A stretch of 64,000 nt of DNA, from contig NMRB01000021.1 of NCBI GenBank assembly GCA_002633025.1, positions 178,274-242,273 on the forward strand, given 5' to 3'. Positions 46,334 to 55,506 of the stretch are shown here, one piece after another. The translations under genes and the position numbers were made by a program. The notes under the pieces are model-generated. The model made no database searches. It was not told the DNA's origin and worked only from the letters and a program-made list of their open reading frames with translations. How positions within the stretch are numbered: position 1 is the first letter of the stretch; every line of letters begins with the position of its first letter. The DNA is from Notospermus geniculatus. Taxonomy: Eukaryota > Nemertea > Pilidiophora > Heteronemertea > Lineidae.

Positions 46334-46566
46334 CTGTTTGTTGCCGAACAACGTGCTGCGCCGGCGGCGGCGATCGCAACGCCCCAACTGTCGTCTTCAC
46401 TCAGCAGCCTCCCGGCCATGTCCAGCAGCCTCCCGGCCTCGTCCAGCAGCCTCCTGGCCTTGTCCAGCAGCCTCCCGGCTATGTTCAGCAGCCCGCACCA
46501 ACAGCGTATGTGGGAGGGGCACCACCAGTGATGCAGACCCAGATGGTATACAGTCATCAGAATTAA
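46334..46566 (+). pseudogene. Truncated copy of the MS4A-like gene (C-terminal part only)
   Basis: From 46334 the sequence matches 50708 onward: CCRTTCCAG, then four PPGxVQQ units (the intact gene has three), then APTAYVGGAPPVMQTQMV and a stop after YSHQN. The N-terminus and all four membrane segments are missing; a repeat lies in their place. Compared with the intact copy it keeps one extra C near the end, so its last 13 residues differ. Downstream flanking sequence is also duplicated. Most simply a pseudogene produced by tandem duplication followed by deletion. Confidence 0.8.
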
Positions 46567-47106
46567 GGAGTTCAAAGATCAGACTTGGGCTGCCAAGGAC
46601 TGAACATATGATTTAGTGACGTCGGTTTTTGTTGCCACAAGGAGACAACGAACAAATTATTTGTTATCTCCACCTCCATATTGTGCTCTTTGACGCAAAG
46701 CGAGATAGGATTCCACGCATCGCCTCCAGCACACACTTGCCGTCAAGAGCCGATTTTGCTTGCTTGCGATCAGACCGCTTGCGATATTGCCTAGTGTACT
46801 ACAGGATAATGCTGATGTCAGGTCGCACTACATGTACGACAAACTTGACGCTAGGTGGCGATATCTGGGGATATCACCACTGGTGTCAACGCTAGGTTTC
46901 CATCTTGGAAAGTAGTGCGCGCGCGGAGCGAACAGTAGAAATTCTTCTGTTTGTAAAGCGGTTACCCATCACGTCGTTTTCTACGCTTACAATATAGATC
47001 TATGTAGATACGTGTACAAAGGTATAGAGTCGATACAAACATCGGTAGAGTAAATAAAGTCATTCTGTTTCATTTTCGACAAGATAAATATTTTTTTCTG
47101 CAAATA

Positions 47107-47530
47107 ATGAGTTTGAAAAACAAGTTATTTTTTGAGCAGATTTTGTTTCCACTCGATTTGTTTTCCTGGAAAACAAATCGAGTGGAAACAGAATTTGCTC
47201 ATACATGTATAACTTGTTTTCATTCGAGACAACAGGACACTCCGGTGGAAACAGCTGAGAATGCTTGCATAGGCCTACTTGTGTTTGTCCCCAGAGTGAG
47301 ACACCAATTTTCTCCAGCTGATGCCCTGTCCCATCGACTGGAGAACAGAGAAAAACTGAAAATGAGTAGATTTTGTCTCTACTTGATATGAATTCAAGGT
47401 GTGCCCTTCAGAATGAGACTCCAGTTGTCTCCAGTCAATGCAAGAGGGCATCAGCTGGAGAAAATTGGTGTCTCATTCTGAGTTCGAGTAGCAAAAGCAA
47501 CTCATTTTTGGGACATGAGTATGTTGGAGA
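47107..47530. mobile_element. Nested fold-back elements
   Basis: 47136-47200 is a 30-bp hairpin (GTTTCCACTCGATTTG). Around it, CACCAATTTTCTCCAGCTGA and its inverse occur at about 47300 and 47450. Confidence 0.65.
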
Positions 47531-47689
47531 GTCATTATCTGTGTCTGAAAGTCCTATTCTCAATCCCAGCGACGAGTTATCCCTCCCGTCTTTCGGGTCA
47601 GGCCGCGCTTTATCATTTACCCCGGTATACCTACCCAACGAGTACCTCGTGTACTGCATCATATCCGAGTCTCATTTCGTTCCTCCAGA

Positions 47690-47815
47690 AAAAGTGGTGA
47701 AAATATCTTGGTTCCTTCCATAAGGGGGTCTAATTGAATGAAAAAAGCCTTTAAAAAGGGGTGGAAAATTTCCCTTGGTTCCTTCCATAAGGGTGTCCTT
47801 TTCAAACTCAGGAAC
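47690..47815. repeat. Short direct duplication
   Basis: TTGGTTCCTTCCATAAGGG occurs twice about 80 bp apart. Confidence 0.7.
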
Positions 47816-48360
47816 AAGCATGTGTACCCTAACATCAAGGAGTGATGGGGCCGGGTTATGTACATGTACACATTTCTATACATTAAAATGTGCCAGAAAG
47901 CAATAGGCGCAAAGAAGTGAGAAGGAGTATTGAAATGAATGGGAGCATTAATTTTAGCATGATATTCATACGACTAAACAGTCATATAGACAAAAGAACT
48001 AGCGATGGATCACCAATAGTCAATGTGACCATCAAATGAGATGTTCTGGTCGGATGGGAATGTTTTTGACAACGGACAGTCGTCACATTTTTTTTCAAGT
48101 CAAAGCGAAGCAAAGAGACGATATGCTACTTATCATATACAATTCTTGTTTATTTGATCGGCGAAAACTGCGCAGCAGGTTATTCGAATCAGTCGTCGCA
48201 GATTCTGAAGGTCTTTTGAAGTCTTATTGGATACGACCGAAAGGTAGGGTAATTCCAGATTGCCAGTCTGTCCAACGATTTTAAAGGAACCCTACGGACG
48301 CCTCCTCATATAGGCAATTTGTTGTGCTCATTACACCAATCGGTTGGCATGTGAATATAA

Positions 48361-48829
48361 GTTGCGCTTCCACTACAAAAAAAGCCGGTATTTGTCCGCT
48401 TTTATTCTGCTTCCATTACAGAATAGCCGTGTTTAATAAGTCCGGTTCTATTAAGTGCGGATCTATTTTGTTCGAGTTGCGCTTCCACTACAAAAAAGCC
48501 GGTATTTGTCCGCTCTTATTCTGCTTCCATTACAGAATTGCCGGATTTAAAAAGTCCGGTTCTATTAAGTGCGGATCTATTTAGTTCGGATAGCATAGCC
48601 GATCATACTCCGAATCTAGATGCGGATAAATTTTGTAGTGGAATGGCAATAACACCGGATCTATTTGTAGTATTATGCTCGGCTACAGGTGGCTCCACGG
48701 TCGCTTGCGACTGTGCATGACCTATCCAAACTAAATAGATCCGCACTTAATAGAACCGGACTTATTAAACCCGGCAATTCTGTAATGGAAGCAGAACAAT
48801 ACCGGCTTTTTTGTAGTGGAAGCGCAACA
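48361..48829. mobile_element. Composite inverted-repeat element with internal tandem arm
   Basis: GTTGCGCTTCCACTAC starts at about 48361 and again near 48477, and its inverse ends at about 48829. CCGGTTCTATTAAGTGCGGA repeats in both orientations. Confidence 0.75.
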
Positions 48830-48839
48830 TCCCGACATT

Positions 48840-49620
48840 GTATTGCAAGTTATCGCCAATACACACGATCTACAAAAATTGGACCAACAAATTTCATCGT
48901 ATTGGCCAATACACACGATCTACAAAAATTGGACAACAAAAATTCGACCAACAAGTTTGATCGTGTGTGACAGGAAAATTGGATGGAATAAATTCCATCC
49001 AACATGATTTTGCAGAATAGGTTTCGTCCTAAATTTGTTTGACCAAACTTGGAAATTTGATCGTTTGTAGCATCTTCGGTAATCGAAGGCCAATCTACTC
49101 TCCACTGCGTTACATCGCACATCACCCTTCGGGAAATAGACCAGTCGGCGGCGTATCTTGGCACCATGCCAACTTTACCGGTCGACCAATCATATGACAC
49201 TTTATATCGGGTCTTCGGCTACAACTCTTTGTACCACGATTCAAATTTTACAACACCGATTCTGATTGGCCCCTTCTTCTCGAGGCGGCACATACGTCGT
49301 GGACCGGTCAATTTCTCGAAGGGTGATGTGCGGTGTAACGTAGTGGTGAGCAGATCGGCCTTCGATCATCGAAGATGGTTTGTAGCGGAGCAGGATTTTT
49401 GTTGCATGATTGACCTTATCAAGCCCAACGCATTCACTGCTAGTTTTCAGTAGCCCGTCTATTATTGTCAGTGGGGATTGAATTTTATAACATCATCCTG
49501 TATACATGTACCTGGTAGCCATTTTTGCAAGAATGTTTGATGAATAAGATTGATCGTGTGTGACGGGGCCACATTTGATCAAACAGTATTGACGAAAAAG
49601 TTGGACCAACATGTTGTATC
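48840..49620. mobile_element. ACACACGATC repeat cluster with nested inverted element
   Basis: ACACACGATCTACAAAAATT occurs twice; GATCGTGTGTGAC occurs at both sides. Inside, 49072-49375 has inverted arms TCATCGAAG..CGAAGGCCGATC and CACATCACCCTTCG. Confidence 0.6.
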
Positions 49621-49844
49621 GTGTGTACAGGCCATTAAATGCACTCAACATCAAAATTTTGAGCCAAAATCAGGTTGTCAATTCCTAGCGCCAAGTGTTA
49701 ATATGAAGTGACCGCACTGAATAATAGCTAATTGACTGGGGTCCTTAAATGGTCAAACACGCATACATCGGTCATGTCTGTGACTGACATGTGACGGTCG
49801 AGTTTTCTGCCGGAGTCCGTGTTGCGCAAGGCCCCCCTCCCCAA

Positions 49845-49955
49845 ACAGCTATCGGCTCATGTCAATGCGGTCACTTCATCACAGGTGGCGCTAGCAACTG
49901 ACAACCGAATAGGCCTACCTATGAGGAGGCTGCCTGTACTAGAGTCCCTTTAAGT
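49845..49955. repeat. Fragment of CTCATATCAGCGCGGTCA family
   Basis: Diverged copy of 54812-55025. A further inverted fragment lies at 48279-48355. Confidence 0.6.
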
Positions 49956-50238
49956 CGCCCTTGACGACGATACTGTCTGAACTAATGTATAACATTTGCA
50001 TTCCTGTATCGTGTAAAAGTATAGATGGGCAGGACGGGAAACAAGTAATTTGAAGGGAGAGGGCTTTACCACCGATTTTAACCTCTAAACCTACTGCAGC
50101 CCCCTCCCCCAAGTCGCTTGTGGGCGGGACGGACGAATAGTAGCCTAGTCTTGAACACGGGACGGGGGATGACCGACGCGCATGCGGTGCACATTGCTAC
50201 ACGATTTTAAAATTTGATAAAAATCTTCCTTTACACAG

Positions 50239-50877
50239 ATGCAACCCCAACAGGTTCATGTGGTATCGCAGCCGAACACGACGACAGGTCAGGGGAGACC
50301 ACGGTTCGCCAAAGGCACACAGTACGGATGTGGACTCCTTCAGCTTCTCTTGGGATTGATGGTCTTCTTTATGGGAATCCCCTACATTCTGTGGAGGGGC
50401 GGTGGCGGACTCTACCTTGGTGGTTGTAATATTTGGACCGCCTTCTTCATGATTATGCAAGGCGCCTTGGCCATATCGTCGGTTAAAAGTGAGGACTCGT
50501 GCACTATCGTCGGCTGTATGATAATGTCAATATTCAGCAGTTTATCTGGCCTCACTTTATTCATTATGGCGATAATGGGCTGCATTTTCGAAGCAAGCGG
50601 AGGTTCGTATTTCACCAGGTCGGTTCAACCACATTCGACTCTGGCAATTGGCGCACTCAGCTGTATCATCGGTTTCACCGCATTTGTAATTGGAATCGTT
50701 CAAGGAGCTGTTTGTTGCCGAACAACGTGCTGCGCCGGCAATGGCAACGCCCCAACTGTCGTCTTCATTCAGCAGGCTCCCGGCCATGTCCAGCAGCCTC
50801 CCGGCCTTGTCCAGCAGCCTCCCGGCTATGTTCAGCAGCCCGCACCAACAGCGTATGTGGGAGGGGCACCACAGTGA
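50239..50877 (+). CDS. Four-transmembrane MS4A/CD20-like membrane protein
   Basis: 212 residues in one exon. ATG directly follows an acceptor (TTTACACAG), so a 5' untranslated exon is expected upstream. Hydrophobic segments at about 31-52, 64-82, 88-116 and 134-158 give a tetraspan topology with short cytoplasmic ends, as in the MS4A/CD20 group, whose members act as membrane scaffolds or channel-like regulators. The last helix runs into a Cys-rich juxtamembrane stretch (CCRTTCC, residues 159-165), a likely palmitoylation zone, then three PPGxVQQ-type repeats at about 180-201. Function of this protein is not known. Compared with the truncated copy at 46334-46566 it lacks one C near 50873, which shifts the frame and ends the protein early at GAPQ. 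Other tetraspan families (MARVEL-like, TMEM) cannot be excluded. Confidence 0.85.
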   Translation: MQPQQVHVVSQPNTTTGQGRPRFAKGTQYGCGLLQLLLGLMVFFMGIPYILWRGGGGLYLGGCNIWTAFFMIMQGALAISSVKSEDSCTIVGCMIMSIFSSLSGLTLFIMAIMGCIFEASGGSYFTRSVQPHSTLAIGALSCIIGFTAFVIGIVQGAVCCRTTCCAGNGNAPTVVFIQQAPGHVQQPPGLVQQPPGYVQQPAPTAYVGGAPQ

Positions 50878-51245
50878 TGCAGACCCAGATGGTATAGTCG
50901 TCGGAATTGAGGACTTCAAAGATCAGACTTTGGCTGCCGAGGACTGAATAATATGATTAGTGACGTCGGTTTTTGTTACCACAACGAAATCAACGTACAT
51001 GTAGGCTACCTGTAGAGTAGGGAAAATATCAAGGAGACAACGAACAAATTTTTTGTTATCCCCACCTCCATAATTGTGCTCTTTGACGCAAAGCGAGATA
51101 GGATTCCACGCATCGCTTCCAGCGCACACTTGGCGTCAAGAGCCGATTTTGCTTGCTTGCGATCAGATCGCTTGCGATATTGCCTAGTGAAGGCCTACTG
51201 CAGGATAATGCTGATGTCAGGTCGCACTACATGTACGATTGCCTC

Positions 51246-52114
51246 ATCTTCACAGAGTTCAGGTAAAGATCGGCTTTTCCTCCCTTGACCTTCACGCAAG
51301 CAAACCACATTCCGTGTTCAACGGATTTCCCAGGTCCCAAAAATAGCAACCAATCACGGCAAAGCTTGCACCGACCCACGTGCATGACGTGTTCCTGGTA
51401 ATGACGTTGACCAATCAAAATTTGATGAAATGACATCACTGATAATTTTTTCTTCCGTGAACGACGAAAAAACGAGGCTTCTGATTGGGCGCACGAGAAA
51501 ATCCCAAAGCGTTGAACACGGAATCTGGCTGCTTGCTGCAGAGTGTTGGAAGAGGTTTTAAATACACGGTGCATTATGCAGAATGGATTGCCTGTGCTGC
51601 GGATGCGACGGCATCAAGTGAAGAAATCACGGTCAGGTCGCAAAAGTGAAATTGTGTGCCCTCATCGTGGAACAGGCATCCTGAGCAGGGCTTCGAGCTC
51701 GCTCCTTTCGCATCTACGTGCAGGTCGATTGCAGTGCGAATGGATTACGCCGTCGGGATGACACAGAAGTTGAACATGATCAACTCTTTGCAATTCGTGA
51801 TCTTTATGATCGGCCACTGATGTCAAATGATTCGATTTTGTTTATGAATGAGCTACTAGGGTGTGACACTGCAGCACAAAAAATGACGGAACTTCTGATT
51901 GGTTGGACTGATTAATTTGGATGAAATAAAGACCATTTTCTTTGTAAGAAGCTCCTCTCTCAGAATCCGGAGATACCTATGAGATTGCCTTGTTTGTCCT
52001 GGGCAATTGTTTTTTCTTGGGGGGGGAGGGGGGGGCAGCCTGTATAGTGCACACTGATTCGGCGGAATTGATGACATTTCCAAAGGAAGGCTTTAATTTG
52101 CCGATGAAAAAAAC
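51246..52114. other. Intergenic, repeat-derived
   Basis: 51303-51528 has inverted ends ATTCCGTGTTCAACG and CGTTGAACACGGAAT. A G-rich tract lies at 52020-52036. An AATAAA at about 51923 could be a polyadenylation signal for the gene upstream, but it is 1 kb away. Confidence 0.45.
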
Positions 52115-52287
52115 ATGGCGTCCGGTGGCGAGAGTGACTTAGGCCTATTCAAGTTTATTTTATTCAAGGAATTCCTGTTACTAGCGGTGTTGGGGACAAT
52201 GATATTGGCTTATTTCGGTGCAGTTGCCAAAGATCCTTCAGGGGTGCCTATAGTTGCTTGGACAAGAGGATATGTGCCCCAGTGGCA
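52115..52287 (+). CDS. Possible first exon of a small membrane protein (uncertain)
   Basis: ATG in good context (AAAAACATGG) opens MASGGESDLGLFKFILFKEF, a hydrophobic helix (LLLAVLGTMILAYF) and DPSGVPIVAWTRG. At 52288 the frame enters an inverted-repeat element, so the final residues of the open frame are element-derived. No donor or homologue was recognised. It may be a real signal-anchor exon or chance. Confidence 0.25.
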
Positions 52288-52525
52288 GTATACTTTAAAC
52301 TCCCACTTACCTGTCCCATTCCTGAACTCGGAAAAAATGACCAAATCATAAGTTGAAGATATCGCACACTGTCATTCTTTGCCAGGCTCGGGAGTGGGAC
52401 AAGTAAGTGGACAGGAGCATTACTGTTTCTGACCATCCCCACCCCATCGTCTTCATCTTAGGATTTAGGCATTTCTTTCCGAGTTCAAGAATGGGACAGG
52501 TAAGTGGGAGTTTAGAGTAATTTTA
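52288..52525. mobile_element. MITE with roughly 45-bp inverted ends
   Basis: TTTAAACTCCCACTTACCTG and CAGGTAAGTGGGAGTTTAGA arms, near perfect over about 45 bp. Confidence 0.8.
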
Positions 52526-52607
52526 GCCTACATGTACAATGTATTCATTAAGAAACCGAGAGACGTAAATTCTTTTTCAAGGCCTGATGCTGAAATTAGA
52601 AACGTAA

Positions 52608-53009
52608 GGCCACGCTTATTTTATTTGTTGGATTACGGGTTTTACCTTAGAATGCAAGTACGGTAGGGAGAAAAAAAAATAAAAAGGTCTTCCTTGTTAT
52701 TCGTTGCCTGCTTCACCGTCACTCAAAGGTAAAAATCTTCCCCGTCAGGCATCTTGGCTGTTCACGTTCCTGCACAAGGCATGCTGGGAGCGATGGGATG
52801 GGGCGTACGGTTTTTAGCAAATCTGCGGAATTGCAGAATTCTTCAACTGGATTGTACGATCGGCATGGAAAAATTGTTTTCGTGTTTGCTGGGGCTGGCG
52901 AGGAAAAAAAAGACTGCCAAAAATGGTAGGGCGGGAAAATTTTTTTTTTCACTTTCTGATTTTTTAGGGTAGGAGGGTCCGTAATCCAACAAATAAAATA
53001 AGCGTGGCC
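52608..53009. mobile_element. 402-bp MITE with TAA target-site duplication (Harbinger-like)
   Basis: Ends GGCCACGCTTATTTTATTTG and its exact inverse, arms of about 31 bp. Flanked by TAA at 52605-52607 and 53010-53012. Confidence 0.8.
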
Positions 53010-53279
53010 TAACAAACAAATTGGCTGTTACCTTGGTCAATCGTTTTTGTCAATACTCAAACAATTTCTTCGCAATATCAATATTATCCAACTGCAGCAC
53101 ATATTCCGATAAAAGAGAAATTACTACCGCATCTTTCAACACGTCAGGGTAAACTGAGCGTCAGATCAATTAATTTGGTCAGAGAACTTAAAAATTTGAG
53201 TGAATTCTGGGGAATTATGTAACCTGCCTACTGCGTTTATTGTAATTTTGTGTTGTAGCCTAAATACAGTATTTTTCTC

Positions 53280-54560
53280 TAAGATCACACACTCTTCGAT
53301 TTGTTATACCTAGCATGGGTTTGGCGCACACCTGCTATTTTTCGTGCGATTTTTTCGGACTTCCGACTGCTAGAACGACTGGAGATTTGCAGGATTTGTC
53401 GCCTACTCGGCGGCAGATCGTTGCACCAAGAGACCAGAGTGACTGTGGTCGCCCGATTACTAGTAATCGAATCTCGTTACATTGTTTGCAGATGACTGTT
53501 GCACTGGGCGATCTGAAGGACAGGTTTGAAGGGAAAGAATGTCCTAGGAAAATCTGTCCGGGGAACAAAAGATCCTATTGCTACATTCTAATCTCTGACA
53601 ACTGGTTTCTATACCCATGCCGCTTAATTCGCCAATCAACAATAGAAATGGACACTTTCTACAGGGGGACACTCTTTACTGCTACACCGGTTTCAATGGC
53701 CAACGGAGACCAAAGAATTCCGATTGCATCAGGAGACCAAAACTTCAACATGTTTAATTTTTGGTCGCAAAAGCCTACTAAAGCATCGCGCACACTAGCG
53801 ATTTTTTGAGCGATTTTCTAGGCGACCGGCCTTGTGACCACAGAAGCGACTGAACATATTTTTAGTTTTTATAGTTTTTGTTGACTCGTTTGCGACAAAT
53901 GCTTCGTTGGAAGATCAGTGATGTCGCGGATGAATCACTGATCGACCTCAACTGATCGACGTATTAGTCGCATCGGTAGTCGCCCCCGGGAGTCGCCCCC
54001 ATTTTAGTCGCCAGTGTGCGCAGCCCTTAAGTAAAACTATACGAGGATCCAATCAGCCGTCATGTCCTGACCGCGTACATCGCACTAGCGATAACATCCG
54101 GGGCGTTGAGACTCGACGACGAGACTAGGTTTTGTTCAGAAAACTGGCACTGATCAGTCGCAAGCCCGCGTACATCGCAGAGACTGAACGGAACTGGGTA
54201 CAAGTTGTATACTACAACTAGAAAGTTGAACATGTGCAACTCGCGGCAACTGGCAAAATCTCGGTTTAAGGGTTATGTAAAGTGACTCGAAATCTCGAAT
54301 TTTTGACGCAAAAAATCTGACTAACTCAACTGTCTTCCTTGTTTTCCAAATTTAGTGTGCAGTTAGTCAGATTTTTTTGCGTCGAAAATTCGAGATTTCG
54401 AGTCACTTTACATAAACCTTAAGCGACAGGGGAGTCGCAAGGGTGCCTACATCGGCCGTTCAGTCGCCTCTAGTACGAGCTATCTTGCCACTAGTCGCCA
54501 GTAGCTCAGTGGCGACTATATAGTTGTTATCTCCAGTCGCAAGTATGAGAGATGTACGCT
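53280..54560. mobile_element. Cluster of GCGCACAC..AGCGATTTTTT elements
   Basis: Repeated motifs GCGCACACTAGCGATTT, TAGTCGCC and GTACATCGCACTAGCGATAAC in both orientations suggest several nested elements. The open frame across 53315-53809 follows these repeats and is not taken as a gene. Confidence 0.5.
54271..54418. mobile_element. Young MITE with TTAA duplication (piggyBac-like)
   Basis: Arms of about 58 bp, nearly perfect (GTAAAGTGACTCGAAATCTC and inverse), flanked by TTAA on both sides. Confidence 0.8.
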
Positions 54561-54811
54561 ACATGTAGGCTTAAGACCTCAGTATAGATTAGTAGGCCTA
54601 CCTGCCAAAATATCTTTCACAAAAATGTTTACTTCAAAAGTTGAGTTGACAACAAATCGTGTCGACCTAGTTTATTCGGACTAAAGAAACGTCTTCTTTG
54701 TCAATAAGTCAAACAGATAGCGTATCGATATGGCATAACGAAACATAATGCGGCATGCTACTTTTTTCAATCAACTCATTTGGCCTTAACATTTCGCAAT
54801 GTCGCCTATCC

Positions 54812-55025
54812 TTAAAGGGGCAATAGCTTTTTGGCTCATATCAGCGCGGTCATTTCATCACTAGATGGCGCTAGCTGAAAACTGGGGATTTGGTTTCAAA
54901 TGCTGATGTCTGGTGTATTTTATGTGTGATATGTCAGAGTTAGATTCTCATGCCAACCAGCAATTGGTGTAATCAGCACTTCAAAATGCCTATGATGAGG
55001 AGGCTGGCTATAGAGAGTTCCTTTA
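54812..55025. mobile_element. Element with TTAAAGG ends
   Basis: CTTAAAGGGGCAATAGC start and GAGTTCCTTTAAC end; related to 49845-49955 and 48279-48355. Confidence 0.6.
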
Positions 55026-55107
55026 ACTTTTCTGTCGGTCACCATACCTCAGTGTTTCCATACAAAAGACAGCTATAGAGACCATGGGGCCGTATTCAAT
55101 CAAAAAT

Positions 55108-55505
55108 GGTCCATGGACCATGTGCTCACTGGGTTGGACATAACAGTCTAATGACAGAGGGAGGTACATATCAGTTATGAGCAATCTGGGTCAAGTCATT
55201 CCCAGAAAAGACTTTGACGATTTTTGGGTCATGCCACCTGGCGGCCATATTGGATGTCCGATCGGGCCGAAACTTCACATGGATATAAAGGTCATCTGCA
55301 GGGGGCCACATAGCACATTGGAGCGCTTTGGGTTAAGGCGTTCCTGAGTTACAGCACTTTGATGATTTTTGGGTTACGCCACCTGGTGGCCATCTTTGAA
55401 GTCAAATCAGCCCGAAATTTGACATGCATGTAAAGGTCATCTAGATGGAGGTAAATATCAAATTTGAGCACTCTGCCTCAAGCCGTTCCTGAGTAATAGC
55501 ACTTA
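55108..55505. repeat. Repeat ending exactly at a contig join
   Basis: ATGGTCCATGGACCATGTGC is shared with 44779-44880. Internal blocks around TTCCTGAGT(T/A)A.AGCACTT are repeated. The sequence stops at the N at 55506. Confidence 0.65.
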
Positions 55506-55506
55506 N
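55506..55506. other. Single N: probable contig join truncating the zinc-finger gene
   Basis: The coding frame is open up to this base and turns into repeat sequence beyond it. Confidence 0.8.

Larger units (their letters stand above)
44560..46860. repeat. Tandem duplication, copy 1
   Basis: Collinear with copy 2 (47865-51245): ACACATTTCTATACAT, GAAGTGAGAAGGAGTATTG, ATGGATCACCAATAGT-like text, TTATTTGATCGG, then the 3' end of the MS4A-like gene and GACGCAAAGCGAGATAGGAT. Independent insertions separate the blocks. Confidence 0.75.
47865..51245. repeat. Tandem duplication, copy 2 (carries the intact gene)
   Basis: See copy 1. The downstream block 50941-51245 matches 46606-46860 closely. Confidence 0.75.

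Noticed and set aside
47373-47723. 116-codon + strand open frame
   Set aside because: Built from inverted CTCCAGCTGA blocks and a short direct duplication; no coding signature.
53315-53809. 164-codon + strand open frame
   Set aside because: It follows AGCGATTTTTT-type dispersed repeats; no splice context, domain or sensible composition.
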